From an uncultured Eubacterium sp. (GTDB taxonomy: Bacteria > Bacillota > Clostridia > Lachnospirales > Lachnospiraceae): DNA of 64,000 nucleotides. Made by a program: the position numbers and the translations under genes. The stretch is from assembly GCA_934316845.1 (NCBI GenBank), contig CAKRDZ010000009.1, forward strand, positions 1 to 64,000, read 5' to 3'. Positions 54,363-63,739 of this stretch are shown piece after piece. Position 1 is the stretch's first letter, and each line of letters opens with the position of its first letter. The notes under the pieces were generated by a model that ran no database searches, was not told the origin of the DNA, and worked only from the letters and a program-made list of their open reading frames with translations.

Positions 54363-55862
54363 ATGAAAAACCTAAAAACCATTTTTTTCCTATCCCTGTT
54401 ACTGACCAGTATGATCTTGACGGGATGTGCAGATTCCGCGCAAAATTCAAATCCAAAACCCTCCGAAGAGGCCACCACATCTGCGGTTACTGCTACAGCA
54501 TCTGCAATTAGTACCACATCTTCTGCAATTAGCGCGTCATCCTCTGCGATGCAGCCGGTAGATCCGTTATCGATAGAAGGGCAGTTAAAAACCATTGCCA
54601 GAGCAAAAGATAAGATTGTGACCCGTGGGAAATATGATGCAAACTATCATTATGCCGTGACCGATCTGGATCAAAATGGACGGCTGGAATTGATTATTGC
54701 AACTGAAATGAATGGAACGGGTCATATTACCCATAACTGGTACTACGAGATCAGCAAAGATGGTTCAAAATTGAAAAAATGCAAAGGAAAAGCCTTTGGA
54801 AAAGAAGGGCATGACATTTTAGATGCCATTAATACTGTCTATATTGATCAAAAAGAGCATAATTACTACTATAGAGTGTATGGCATCACCCATGTGTCCG
54901 GCGGCGAAAATTATGAGTCACTCGGATTTCTGCAATTGAAAAATGGTACATTTACCGATAATTACCTTGCAGGAGGCTCTCATATTGTTTCTAAAAAAGG
55001 AAAAGGAAAATTAAAGAACAGTTACTATAAACTGACAAAAAATGGAAATAAGAAAACCGCCAAAATAACGAAAAAGCAATACTTGAATATCGATTCGTTA
55101 ATGTCCGAAAAATATGGGAAATTGAAAAAAGAATCCGTTGCGATTCAATGGTTTTCTTATCAACAGCCAATGTCTGAAGTCACAGAATCGCAGTTTCTGC
55201 ATAAATTGCAAAAATCTCAGGAAAATTTTGCGATTGGCAAAAAAGTAAAACAATTTCAGGAATATAGCGGGTATGATTTTCTGAAAAACCTAAAAAATAT
55301 TGACTGGGAAGAACAACAGTATAACATGTGTCCCGAAGATTATACCATGCTGGCCAAATATTTACCTATGTTGAAAAATGAGCAGAAAATTCATTTTCCG
55401 GATGGAACAGAACAGACTTTAGAAGAATATCTGACAGGGAAGGAAGATATTTATCGTCAGGTCCAGTTGGTTGACCTGACCGGGGACGGAATCAAAGAAT
55501 TAATACTTTCACTTTTTCTTCAAGAAGATGTTATTTTCTCCTATCAAAACGGGGAATATGCTGCATTTTTATCCAGTGAGGCAGCATTTGAGCTTAAACC
55601 CGGTGGCTATTTTAGCTATAATGAAACCGATGCCAACGACAATATTTGCGCCAGTATTATCAGCAGATTACAATACAAGGACGGAAAACTGAAGGAATTT
55701 ATCGTTGGAAAAACGGAAGACTTTCTTCTCGGCACAGGTTACTGGATCAATAATGAAAGCGTATCTCAGGAAACCTATGAAGAATGGGAAGATAAGGAAA
55801 TTGATCTGGATGGTCAGCAGTATTCGGTGTATGAATATGTGCTGGAAGAGAAAGATGAGTAG
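54363..55862 (+). CDS. Lipoprotein of unknown function, tandem copy 2
   Basis: 499 residues, about three quarters identical to copy 1 by eye along its full length. Lipobox ILTGC, Ser/Thr/Ala linker, loops DLDQNGRLELII and DLTGDGIKELILSL. The last 90 residues diverge more (SRLQYKDGKLKEFIV and then a different end). The intergenic sequence with TATAAAAATATAATAT and GGAGAAT is also duplicated, so the duplication took in the ribosome binding region. Not clear whether both are used at the same time. Confidence 0.82.
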   Translation: MKNLKTIFFLSLLLTSMILTGCADSAQNSNPKPSEEATTSAVTATASAISTTSSAISASSSAMQPVDPLSIEGQLKTIARAKDKIVTRGKYDANYHYAVTDLDQNGRLELIIATEMNGTGHITHNWYYEISKDGSKLKKCKGKAFGKEGHDILDAINTVYIDQKEHNYYYRVYGITHVSGGENYESLGFLQLKNGTFTDNYLAGGSHIVSKKGKGKLKNSYYKLTKNGNKKTAKITKKQYLNIDSLMSEKYGKLKKESVAIQWFSYQQPMSEVTESQFLHKLQKSQENFAIGKKVKQFQEYSGYDFLKNLKNIDWEEQQYNMCPEDYTMLAKYLPMLKNEQKIHFPDGTEQTLEEYLTGKEDIYRQVQLVDLTGDGIKELILSLFLQEDVIFSYQNGEYAAFLSSEAAFELKPGGYFSYNETDANDNICASIISRLQYKDGKLKEFIVGKTEDFLLGTGYWINNESVSQETYEEWEDKEIDLDGQQYSVYEYVLEEKDE

Positions 55863-55875
55863 GGGGAGTCACTTA

Positions 55876-55904
55876 TTGACAAAGTAAATGGTTTCGACTA
55901 TAAT
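55876..55904 (+). promoter_or_regulatory. Consensus promoter of the DUF4143 ATPase gene
   Basis: TTGACA (55876-55881), 17 bases, TATAAT (55899-55904): a perfect match to the housekeeping consensus. The ATG at 55939 follows GGAGG. Confidence 0.9.
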
Positions 55905-55938
55905 AAAATTACATTTTAGATTTGTCGGAGGTTATGCT

Positions 55939-57171
55939 ATGTCCTATATAAAACGAGCAATTACACCTGTTTTAAAAAAAAGAGCATCTACAAGCAAATG
56001 CAGTTTAATTACAGGAGCAAGACAAGTTGGAAAATCGACACTTGTTAAACATGAATTTGAGAAGTATAATAAAGCAAACTTTGATGACCGTCTGACTCGA
56101 TTACAGGCACGAGAAGAGCCTAAATTGTTCTTCTTAAACAATCCTTGCCCTCTTTTTATTGATGAAGTACAAAAAGAAAGTGCTATATTAGAGGAGATTA
56201 AGTTGGTGGTAGATGAATCGGATGAAAGAGGATTATTTCTCTTATCCGGTTCACAAAATCTCGAATTAATGAAAGGCATGAGTGAATCACTCGCCGGAAG
56301 GGTATCTGTTTCTGAATTGACCGGATTATCCTTGCGTGAAATCTATGGTGTTACGTTTAACAAACATTTTATTCCTACAGACCGGTATATTATAGAGCGT
56401 GAAAAAGACATTGTATCATATGAAAACATCTGGGAAATCATACACAAAGGTTCTTACCCTGAATTATATGATATTGAACGTGACTGGCAGGAATATTATT
56501 CTTCGTATGTTTCTACTTATATTGAGCGAGACATCAATGAACTAATATCTGCAGACAGCATTACCTTTACAAAATTTTTGACTGCCACAGCGGCAAGAAC
56601 AGGTGAAATGCTTAATTATGCAAATTTAGCAGGAGAAGTAGGGGTGAGCGAACCAACGGTCAAAAATTGGGTTTCTATATTGGAACGAACCGGCATTGTT
56701 TTTTTATTACAGCCTTATAGTGCAAGTGCCTTAAAGCGTGCCGTAAAAACACCAAAAATTTATTTTCGTGATACCGGCCTTGCTTGTTATCTTACTCGCT
56801 GGCTGACCGCAGATGCCTTGAAATGTTCCGCTGTAGCCGGAAATATGTTTGAAACTTTTGTGGTATCTGAAATACTAAAATCCTATACCAATGAAGGAAT
56901 GGATTACCGTTTCAACATTTTTTATTACCGCGGAAAAGATAAGAATCCTTCCACAGAAAATGAAATCGATCTTATTATTGAAGAGGATGGTGCGTTATAT
57001 CCGATTGAGATCAAAATGTCTGGAAATCCAAAAGCAAATATGGGTTCAGCAAATCCTGTTTTGGATAAAATTGCCGGAAAAACAAGAGGCACGGGAATCA
57101 TTCTATGCTTGATTGACAAAAAGACTTATCTGAGAGAAAACCTGATTGCATTGCCAATTGAGTATGTGTGA
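55939..57171 (+). CDS. AAA ATPase with DUF4143 domain
   Basis: 410 residues. N-terminal AAA domain: SLITGARQVGKSTLVKHEF (Walker A near 24-31), CPLFIDEVQKE (Walker B near 80), FLLSGSQNLELM sensor. C-terminal DUF4143 winged helix and nuclease-like fold: NYANLAGEVGVSEPTVKNWV near 240, and ENEIDLIIEEDGALYPIEIK near 345 whose D/E-x-K pattern resembles PD-(D/E)xK nucleases. The family is very common, often in multiple copies, and its function is unclear. Here it stands between lipoproteins and the deaminase-like gene. Confidence 0.9.
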   Translation: MSYIKRAITPVLKKRASTSKCSLITGARQVGKSTLVKHEFEKYNKANFDDRLTRLQAREEPKLFFLNNPCPLFIDEVQKESAILEEIKLVVDESDERGLFLLSGSQNLELMKGMSESLAGRVSVSELTGLSLREIYGVTFNKHFIPTDRYIIEREKDIVSYENIWEIIHKGSYPELYDIERDWQEYYSSYVSTYIERDINELISADSITFTKFLTATAARTGEMLNYANLAGEVGVSEPTVKNWVSILERTGIVFLLQPYSASALKRAVKTPKIYFRDTGLACYLTRWLTADALKCSAVAGNMFETFVVSEILKSYTNEGMDYRFNIFYYRGKDKNPSTENEIDLIIEEDGALYPIEIKMSGNPKANMGSANPVLDKIAGKTRGTGIILCLIDKKTYLRENLIALPIEYV

Positions 57172-57195
57172 TACTAAAATATTTTTGAAATCGAC

Positions 57196-57223
57196 TTGAA
57201 AACGCCGAAATGAGTGTTATAAT
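57196..57223 (+). promoter_or_regulatory. Promoter of the deaminase-like/MBL pair
   Basis: TTGAAA (57196-57201), 16 bases, TATAAT (57218-57223). The start codon follows 22 bases after the -10 box. Confidence 0.7.
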
Positions 57224-57245
57224 ATATCTAAAAGGGGGATTTGCC

Positions 57246-58055
57246 ATGATATTAGTAGATAAAGAAATAAAACAACGTGGAAAAGATATTGTTATCGAAG
57301 GTTATGATGAAAACAATGTAAACTCCGTTTCTTATGATGTAACTCTTGAATGCATCATAACAAATGATGCGGAAAAGGAGTCTTATATATTACAACCAGG
57401 TGAAACTATTTTTGTCCGAACCAAAGAAATGATACATATGCCTGACGATTTAATGGGGCGAATTGGTGAGAAAAATTCAAAGATGCGTCTTGGAATTCAA
57501 GTAAGTGGTCCTCATTATTTTCCCGGGCATAAGACATACATGTTTTTACGTGTTTCTAATATATCACCGAATCGAATAAAACTTGACAAAGGAGACAAAA
57601 TTGCTCAAATCTTTTTTGAGCAATTAGAAGAAGTCCCTCAAAAAACGTATAATCTTCAAGAAAATGCTTCTTTTAATAATGAAGAGAAATATCGAGGATT
57701 TGCTGGTTATCAGGACGAATATGAGCGAAAAATTTTAAAAATTGAGCAGCAAAAAGAAGAATTAGAAGAAAAAGAAAGTAAAATGTATGCCAATATTATG
57801 ACTATAATGGGTGTATTTGTTGCTGTCTTTTCTATGATAATGGTAAATTTCACCAATGTGAATACAGGAATAACTAATTTAAAATTTCTTATAATGCTTA
57901 ACATTTCATTAGGTATTGTGGTTGTATTATTTGTAGGGTTAATGCTTATTTTTTTAAATAAAGCAAAAAGCAAAAACTTTTTAGTTGCTTACATAATACT
58001 TATGCTTATTTTAGTAATAGCATTATTGATATTGGCTGGTGTTAGAGGATTTTGA
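57246..58055 (+). CDS. Membrane-anchored dCTP-deaminase/dUTPase-like protein
   Basis: 269 residues. Residues 1-155 have the dCTP deaminase/dUTPase fold order: VSYDVTLE near 28, a GRIGEKNSKMRLGI segment near 71-84 that keeps the S-x-x-R-L-G phosphate-binding pattern, then GHKTYMFLRVSN and DKIAQIFFEQLE. At the place of the catalytic glutamate (VLEF in Dcd) it has FLRV with Arg102, so deaminase activity is doubtful. A coiled coil at about 157-182 is followed by three membrane helices (about 184-202, 213-236, 245-265). I infer a nucleotide sensor at the membrane. AAGGGGG precedes ATG 57246. Confidence 0.78.
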   Translation: MILVDKEIKQRGKDIVIEGYDENNVNSVSYDVTLECIITNDAEKESYILQPGETIFVRTKEMIHMPDDLMGRIGEKNSKMRLGIQVSGPHYFPGHKTYMFLRVSNISPNRIKLDKGDKIAQIFFEQLEEVPQKTYNLQENASFNNEEKYRGFAGYQDEYERKILKIEQQKEELEEKESKMYANIMTIMGVFVAVFSMIMVNFTNVNTGITNLKFLIMLNISLGIVVVLFVGLMLIFLNKAKSKNFLVAYIILMLILVIALLILAGVRGF

Positions 58056-58102
58056 AAAATATTTTCATTTTAAAAGTTTTTTGATTTAATGGAGGAATAC
58101 AA

Positions 58103-59257
58103 ATGTGTTGGCGTATGGTACGAAGTTTTTTGCCAATTGGACAAGGGGCGTTTTATTGCGAGTGCTTTCATTTTCTTGGTAAAACTCACAATATAGTTTA
58201 TGATTGTGGGTCAAAAACAAATATACAGCTTTTAAAGGAACAAATAAAAACTACATTTGAAAAAGATGAAAAAATAGATGCCTTATTTTTATCTCATTTA
58301 CATGAAGATCATATAAATGGTATTCCGTTTTTGCTTGAACATTGTTGTGTTAACAAAATAATTTTCCCTATAATAGATGTTGGATCAAAAAGATTACTTG
58401 AAATTAATTTTCAAATAAAAAAAGCAGCTAAATTTACGTTAGAATTTTTAGTTTCTCCGAATAAAGCTATCAAAAATGTTATGAATAATAATAGAATTGA
58501 TAGAAATATGCCTGAACTTATCGGAATCTATCCTCCCAATCAAGATAATTTAATTAAGGATATAAATGATAATTTGCCAAATATCAATATCGTTAATTCG
58601 GGTGAAAATATAGTTGATAAAATTGTAGATGATTACAATTGGGCTACCTATTTTGAATGGATGTATATACCGTTCAATTTTAAACAAACTGAACAAATCG
58701 TACTATTGAAAGATAATTTGAAAAAAGAGTTTAAATGCGAAATTAATGGAGATGAATTAGAAAAAAAGTGGAAGAATGGGAACAAGAATGACCAAAATAA
58801 GATAATAAATGCATATAGAAATATACCAGGCGATTTTAATTCAAATTCCATGACATTATTTTCAGGAACATCACATGATTATTTCCGACAATACCTGCTA
58901 AATTGTAAATGCAATTATTGTAATTACAACAATTTTGATAAAAAAGCAGGTTGTTTATATACTGGCGATTATAATGCATCTGGAAGAAACAACTGGAAAG
59001 AACTACAAAAAGCATACTCTAAATATTGGGACAAGATTGGATGTATTCAAATACCGCATCACGGTTCAAAATATAATTTTAATGATAACTTTCTTGATTA
59101 TAACTGTTTTTTTGTGATTTCAGCTGGCTATAGCAATAAATATAAGCATCCACATTCAGAAGTTATCAAAAAATTTCTATTAAGAGATATTAAACCAAAT
59201 CTTGTTACAGAACAACAGGGAAGTGCGTTTTACACATTAATACAACTCATCTGGTAA
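58103..59257 (+). CDS. MBL-fold metallo-hydrolase (ComEC-like class)
   Basis: 384 residues. The metal motif is His65-x-His67-x-Asp69-His70 in LFLSHLHEDHINGI. Later ligands appear in CLYTGDYNASG near 293 and IQIPHHGSKYNF near 313, and YKHPHSEVIKKFL near 345 matches the end of ComEC/Rec2-type beta-lactamase domains. The middle (about 120-270) is an unusual Asn/Lys-rich insertion with a cysteine cluster CKCNYCNY. No membrane segment. It follows the deaminase-like gene by 47 bases and both are much more AT-rich than the flanks. Substrate may be a nucleic acid or cyclic nucleotide; not determinable here. Confidence 0.82.
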   Translation: MCWRMVRSFLPIGQGAFYCECFHFLGKTHNIVYDCGSKTNIQLLKEQIKTTFEKDEKIDALFLSHLHEDHINGIPFLLEHCCVNKIIFPIIDVGSKRLLEINFQIKKAAKFTLEFLVSPNKAIKNVMNNNRIDRNMPELIGIYPPNQDNLIKDINDNLPNINIVNSGENIVDKIVDDYNWATYFEWMYIPFNFKQTEQIVLLKDNLKKEFKCEINGDELEKKWKNGNKNDQNKIINAYRNIPGDFNSNSMTLFSGTSHDYFRQYLLNCKCNYCNYNNFDKKAGCLYTGDYNASGRNNWKELQKAYSKYWDKIGCIQIPHHGSKYNFNDNFLDYNCFFVISAGYSNKYKHPHSEVIKKFLLRDIKPNLVTEQQGSAFYTLIQLIW

Positions 59258-59276
59258 ATCCAAAAGAAAATATTAA

Positions 59277-59305
59277 AGGCAGCCCCTCAAAGACTGCCTC
59301 TTTCT
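59277..59305. terminator. Short terminator between convergent genes
   Basis: AGGCAG (59277-59282) pairs with CTGCCT (59294-59299), then CTTTCTCTT. Weak, but placed between the MBL gene and the DUF4317 gene. Confidence 0.55.
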
Positions 59306-59332
59306 CTTATTCTTACCCACTTATTTACATCC

Positions 59333-60463
59333 CTACATCGGATTTGCCACCCGGATTCCATTGACCTCCACCTCGTCACTGCACTCAATGACGATACAAG
59401 GTACACCGTCGATGATCTGCGTATTGACAAGATCTGTCCGGTCCGGGTTTACCTGAATGGTGACATTCGGCGTACGAACTTCAAATTTGCGGAGATTGGC
59501 GATGTTATCTGCCACCAGTTTCTGATCTTCCCCGATATTTTCGGTAAATTTTTCTTCAAAAACATCGATTTTTTCTTCCGAAACTCCACACGAGGAGAGG
59601 ATCTTTTTCACATCTTCTTTGTCCAGTTCGAGCGGCTCCGGATTTTCCTTATTTTCTTCAATCATTTCATTTAAGTTTTCATGCAGATTCTTCACCATCT
59701 CGTAATCGCACGTTGTTCCGAGAGATTCTTCCACCAAAGCGTGGAACGTTTCCTTTTGTTCCTTGGCAGGAATTGGAAATGTGCAGCCAAGCAGATTATA
59801 GGAAAAATCAATATCGACTTCATCGGCATTTTTAGCATAATAAAGCAGGCTGTGGATGTCTGTGTTTCGGTCATTGAAGGCAGGAAAGAGGAAACCGTTT
59901 GCCGGTGCCTGTACGATCCAGTCGCGGTCACAGTCCTCAATACTGTTATTTTCCGGATTGTAGCAGAGACCGGCCTTGGATAATTTCACCGGACATATAC
60001 TGCAAAGGATAAAATTATATACATAATCGGATGCATCTTCGTTTTCGATTCCATCCGCTGTGATTGACGGAATATCGTAAGCAGTATGTATCAAAACGAT
60101 AAGATAATTTCCGGTATATTCGTATGTTTTGATCACCATGTCATAAAATTCATCCAAAAGGGCGTCGTCTTGCAGACCGCTGTCTACGAGCTTCATCATA
60201 AATTTCTGTTTGCCATCGTCATTGGTTTCTTCTTCCATTGGAAATTCCATATTCATAAGATTTTTGCCAAGAGTACCGGACATCGTTTTTCGAAAAATAT
60301 CCACGTATTTAAACATTTCTTCTTCGGGAAGGGAGTAAAATGCCTCTTTTAACTCGACACGCTTATTCTTTTCGCCATCTACATAGCATCCACAGATCCT
60401 TGTGATCCCATTGTCGTCTTTTTTAAATATTTTCTTTATTTCCGTAACTTCTGTTTTATTCAT
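59333..60463 (-). CDS. DUF4317 family protein
   Basis: 376 residues. The start MNKTEVTEIKKIFKKDD, then ITRICGCYVDGEKNK and the middle stretch YDIPSITADG match the DUF4317 family, which is nearly limited to Clostridia and has no known role. It is soluble, acidic, and contains no clear catalytic motif. The start follows GGAG with good spacing. It is divergent from hydF, with a long inverted repeat in between. Confidence 0.88.
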   Translation of the reverse strand: MNKTEVTEIKKIFKKDDNGITRICGCYVDGEKNKRVELKEAFYSLPEEEMFKYVDIFRKTMSGTLGKNLMNMEFPMEEETNDDGKQKFMMKLVDSGLQDDALLDEFYDMVIKTYEYTGNYLIVLIHTAYDIPSITADGIENEDASDYVYNFILCSICPVKLSKAGLCYNPENNSIEDCDRDWIVQAPANGFLFPAFNDRNTDIHSLLYYAKNADEVDIDFSYNLLGCTFPIPAKEQKETFHALVEESLGTTCDYEMVKNLHENLNEMIEENKENPEPLELDKEDVKKILSSCGVSEEKIDVFEEKFTENIGEDQKLVADNIANLRKFEVRTPNVTIQVNPDRTDLVNTQIIDGVPCIVIECSDEVEVNGIRVANPM

Positions 60464-60507
60464 CTTTATTCTCCATTTCTATTATCGTTGGTTCCCTAAT
60501 ATCACAC

Positions 60508-60553
60508 AAAAAGATTATATCATATTTTTCAAAAATGTGGTATAATCTTTTTT
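60508..60553. repeat. Long inverted repeat between divergent genes
   Basis: AAAAAGATTATATCATATTTTT pairs, with three G-T or mismatched positions, with AAAAATGTGGTATAATCTTTTT across one base; only parts are given here. The right arm contains TATAAT (60541-60546), so the -10 box of hydF lies within it. Either a terminator pair or an operator. Confidence 0.6.
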
Positions 60554-60578
60554 AATAAACAGGAAAGAAGGTATACGT

Positions 60579-61772
60579 ATGTCACTCAATGATACCCCCT
60601 CTGCCAATCGGATCCATATCGGTTTTTTTGGCTGCCGCAATGCCGGAAAATCCAGTGTTGTCAATGCCATTACCGGGCAGGAGCTGGCAGTTGTGTCAGA
60701 TGTCCTCGGAACGACAACCGATCCGGTGCAAAAAGCGATGGAACTCCTTCCGTTAGGACCGGTTATGATCATTGACACTCCCGGCTTCGATGATGTCGGT
60801 GAACTGGGGGAAAAACGAATCCAAAAGACAAAACAGATCTTAAACCGAACCGATATCGCGGTTCTTGTCGTCGATGCACAAAAAGGGTTAGCAGCGACAG
60901 ACAAGCAGCTGCTTGCATTGATTCAGGAAAAAGAACTGCCGTATCTTATCATTTATAATAAATCTGATCTTTTGGAGAGCATTCCGGCAGAAGAGGAGCA
61001 CAGTATCTATATCAGTGCTTTGGAAAAAATCGGAATTCAGGAATGTAAGGAAAAACTTGCCCATCGGATCTCCACGGAAGATATGACACTTCAGATCGTA
61101 GGAGATCTTTTGAATCCGGGAGACCTTGCCGTGCTTGTCATTCCGATCGATTCCGCTGCACCAAAAGGCCGTCTGATCCTGCCACAGCAGCAGGTGATCC
61201 GGGATATTCTGGAGGCAGGTGCTGCTGCAGTGACTGTAAGAAATACGGAACTTGCCCGGACTTTACAAAATTTGGAAGGCAAGGTTCGGATGGTGATCAC
61301 GGACAGTCAGGCATTTGAAGAGGTCGCAGCCATTGTGCCAAAAGAGATTCCATTGACTTCGTTTTCTATTTTAATGGCGCGTTTTAAAGGGTATCTGGAA
61401 ACCGCTGTCAAAGGAATTCAAGCGGTAGATTCACTGAAAGACGGAGACCGCATCCTCATTTCGGAAGGCTGTACACATCACCGCCAGTGCGAAGACATCG
61501 GCACTGTAAAACTGCCAAACTGGCTTTTAAAATATACCGGGAAAGATCTGAAATTCGAATGGAGTTCCGGCCGGGAATTTAAGGAAGATTTATCTCCGTA
61601 TGCGATGGTCATCCATTGTGGGGGATGTATGCTCAATGAGAGAGAAGTGAAATATCGTATGAAATGTGCGGTCGATCAAGGCGTTCCATTTACCAATTAT
61701 GGAATTGCCATTGCCTACATGAAAGGGATTTTACAGCGAAGTATTGAACCGATCCCTAATCTTCCTCAATAA
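60579..61772 (+). CDS. hydF: [FeFe]-hydrogenase maturation GTPase HydF
   Basis: 397 residues. N-terminal GTPase: FGCRNAGKSS near 17-26, TTTDPV, DTPGFDDVGE, NKSD. C-terminal cluster-binding part: EGCTHHRQCEDIG near 300 and HCGGCMLNEREV near 347, which hold the 4Fe-4S cluster on which the H-cluster precursor is carried. HydF acts with HydE and HydG, which are not in this window. It implies an organism that makes hydrogen by fermentation. Confidence 0.97.
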   Translation: MSLNDTPSANRIHIGFFGCRNAGKSSVVNAITGQELAVVSDVLGTTTDPVQKAMELLPLGPVMIIDTPGFDDVGELGEKRIQKTKQILNRTDIAVLVVDAQKGLAATDKQLLALIQEKELPYLIIYNKSDLLESIPAEEEHSIYISALEKIGIQECKEKLAHRISTEDMTLQIVGDLLNPGDLAVLVIPIDSAAPKGRLILPQQQVIRDILEAGAAAVTVRNTELARTLQNLEGKVRMVITDSQAFEEVAAIVPKEIPLTSFSILMARFKGYLETAVKGIQAVDSLKDGDRILISEGCTHHRQCEDIGTVKLPNWLLKYTGKDLKFEWSSGREFKEDLSPYAMVIHCGGCMLNEREVKYRMKCAVDQGVPFTNYGIAIAYMKGILQRSIEPIPNLPQ

Positions 61773-62025
61773 CGTGGATCTCAAGATAATCAAATTCGAT
61801 GCCGTCGATAAAATTATCGCTGCGAAAGCGGGTTTTGTCGACGCGCTTGAATTCTTCGATATTGTGTTCCAGCCAGATCGGTTTGGAAAGATCAAATTCG
61901 TAGCACACGTCTTCCAGTGCTGCAAATACTTTTTTAGTCCGGGACATCTCCGGGGAATCATTTTCCACAACTACGTCCCGGATCATTCGATTGCTTTTAA
62001 ATTCTTTTGCCCATAAACGAAACAT
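61756..62025 (-). CDS. Small conserved protein of unknown function
   Basis: 89 residues starting MFRLWAKEFKSNRMIRDVVV, acidic toward the end. It has AAGGAAAT upstream of the ATG, and the frame is kept through charged, non-repetitive sequence with normal codon use, so it looks like a true gene. Its 3' end overlaps the end of hydF by 17 bases on the other strand. I cannot assign a function. Confidence 0.7.
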   Translation of the reverse strand: MFRLWAKEFKSNRMIRDVVVENDSPEMSRTKKVFAALEDVCYEFDLSKPIWLEHNIEEFKRVDKTRFRSDNFIDGIEFDYLEIHVIEED

Positions 62026-62108
62026 CTGTTAATTTCCTTTCTTTTTTCATTTCGCATCCATACTTTTTACTGATTATACTTTGATTTTTCGAAAAAGTAA
62101 AGAATTAT

Positions 62109-62137
62109 TTGACTTTACCGTCATTTTCTTATAAAAT
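62109..62137 (+). promoter_or_regulatory. Promoter of the alarmone synthetase - folD - rimO operon
   Basis: TTGACT (62109-62114), 17 bases, TAAAAT (62132-62137). A small hairpin (GCGTAAA/TTTATGC) follows at 62148-62167. Confidence 0.65.
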
Positions 62138-62200
62138 TATATTGTATGCGTAAAAGGATTTTTATGCATTCAGGTAAGGAGAAAGGTTGGCGAATAAACG

Positions 62201-62881
62201 ATGTTAGAACAAGAAGTTGACACCTCTTTGTTAAATCAGATATATATACCGGCAGATGCAGGACACGTATTTATCGATCAGGAAACTGAATTTCGACAGA
62301 TGATGATGATGTACAGTTGTGCGATCAAAGAGATAAAGACCAAATTACAAGTATTAAACGATGAATTATCCATAAAAAGACAGAGAAATCCGATTGAATT
62401 TATCAAAACCCGTGTAAAGCAGCCCGACAGCATTGCGAGCAAGCTCCGCAGAAAAGGCTATCCGGTCACGGTACAGTCGGTGTTTGAAAATCTTTCGGAC
62501 GTGGCAGGGGTTCGCGTCATCTGCGCTTTTATTGATGATATCTATAAGGTGGCAGACATGCTTACCGCGCAGGATGACATTGAATTGATCAAACGCAAAG
62601 ATTATATTAAAAACCCTAAGATGAATGGTTATCGCAGCCTTCATCTGATCATTGAAGTTCCGGTATTTTTCTCGGATCACAAAGAGCAGATTCGCGTGGA
62701 AGTGCAGATCCGAACGATCGCGATGGACTTCTGGGCAAGTCTGGAGCACCAGCTGAAATATAAAAAAGATATTGATGATGCGGAAAGTATTATGTATGAA
62801 CTGCGCGCCTGCGCTGATGTGATCAATCGTACCGATTACCATATGCAGTCGCTGCGTGACCGTATCGTAGAAAATTCATAA
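62201..62881 (+). CDS. Small alarmone synthetase (RelQ/YjbM-like)
   Basis: 226 residues. RelA/SpoT synthetase domain: IEFIKTRVKQPDSIASKLRRKG near 65-88, VSDVAGVRV-like LSDVAGVRVICAFIDDIY near 100, the tyrosine and substrate loop NPKMNGYRSLHLI near 140, and EVQIRTIAMDFWASLEHQLKYK near 165-188. No HD hydrolase domain and no TGS/ACT regulatory region, as in RelQ-type enzymes that make (p)ppGpp from GTP or GDP. AAGGAG lies rather far upstream of ATG 62201. Confidence 0.93.
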   Translation: MLEQEVDTSLLNQIYIPADAGHVFIDQETEFRQMMMMYSCAIKEIKTKLQVLNDELSIKRQRNPIEFIKTRVKQPDSIASKLRRKGYPVTVQSVFENLSDVAGVRVICAFIDDIYKVADMLTAQDDIELIKRKDYIKNPKMNGYRSLHLIIEVPVFFSDHKEQIRVEVQIRTIAMDFWASLEHQLKYKKDIDDAESIMYELRACADVINRTDYHMQSLRDRIVENS

Positions 62882-62902
62882 AATAACTATTAGGAGGTTG
62901 CT

Positions 62903-63739
62903 ATGAGCATTCGAATTGATGGAAAACAGATTTCCGCACAGATAAAAGACGAATTAAAAGAAAGAGTGAAAAAGGAAAAACTTGAAGTTACGCTTGCTGT
63001 GATCCAGGTAGGAAATGATCCGGCTTCAACCGTTTATGTTGGAAATAAGAAAAAGGCATGTGAATATATCGGAATCCATTCCCTGGCTTATGAACTGCCG
63101 GAGGAAACACCGGAAGAAGAGCTGCTGCAATTGATCAAAGAGTTAAATGACCGAGACGATGTCAATGGCATTCTGGTACAGCTTCCCTTGCCGGCTCATA
63201 TGGACGAAGACAAAGTGATCCGGACGATCTCACCGAAAAAAGATGTCGATGGATTTCATCCACAGAGTGTCGGTGCACTCAGCATTGGGCAGCCGGGATT
63301 CATTTCCTGTACACCGGCGGGGGTGATTCAGTTGCTAAAACGTACCGGTGTTGAAATCGACGGAAAAGAATGTGTGATCGTCGGACGAAGCAATATTGTC
63401 GGAAAACCGATGGCGCTTCTGATGCTTCGGGAAAATGCAACCGTTACGGTCTGCCATTCCCATACCAAAGATCTGAAAGAAGTGACGAAACGGGCAGACA
63501 TTTTGATCGTTGCGATCGGAAAACCCAAATTTATTACCAAAGAATACGTCAAAGAAGGCGCTGTCGTTATTGATGTCGGAATCCACCGCGGCGCAGATGG
63601 CAAACTTTGCGGAGATGTGGATTATGATGACGTGGCTCCGATCACTCATGCCATTACTCCGGTACCGGGCGGTGTCGGACCGATGACGATCGCCATGCTT
63701 ATGAATAACTGCGTAGAAGCGAAAGGATTACAGGAATGA
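62903..63739 (+). CDS. folD: Methylenetetrahydrofolate dehydrogenase/cyclohydrolase FolD
   Basis: 278 residues. Catalytic Lys in [14 protein letters not shown] near 52, [14 protein letters not shown] near 93, [12 protein letters not shown] near 118, the nucleotide loop [16 protein letters not shown] near 163 and the end [15 protein letters not shown] [18 protein letters not shown]. It oxidises methylene-THF and hydrolyses it to formyl-THF, working with fhs. AGGAGG precedes the start. Confidence 0.97.
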   Translation: MSIRIDGKQISAQIKDELKERVKKEKLEVTLAVIQVGNDPASTVYVGNKKKACEYIGIHSLAYELPEETPEEELLQLIKELNDRDDVNGILVQLPLPAHMDEDKVIRTISPKKDVDGFHPQSVGALSIGQPGFISCTPAGVIQLLKRTGVEIDGKECVIVGRSNIVGKPMALLMLRENATVTVCHSHTKDLKEVTKRADILIVAIGKPKFITKEYVKEGAVVIDVGIHRGADGKLCGDVDYDDVAPITHAITPVPGGVGPMTIAMLMNNCVEAKGLQE

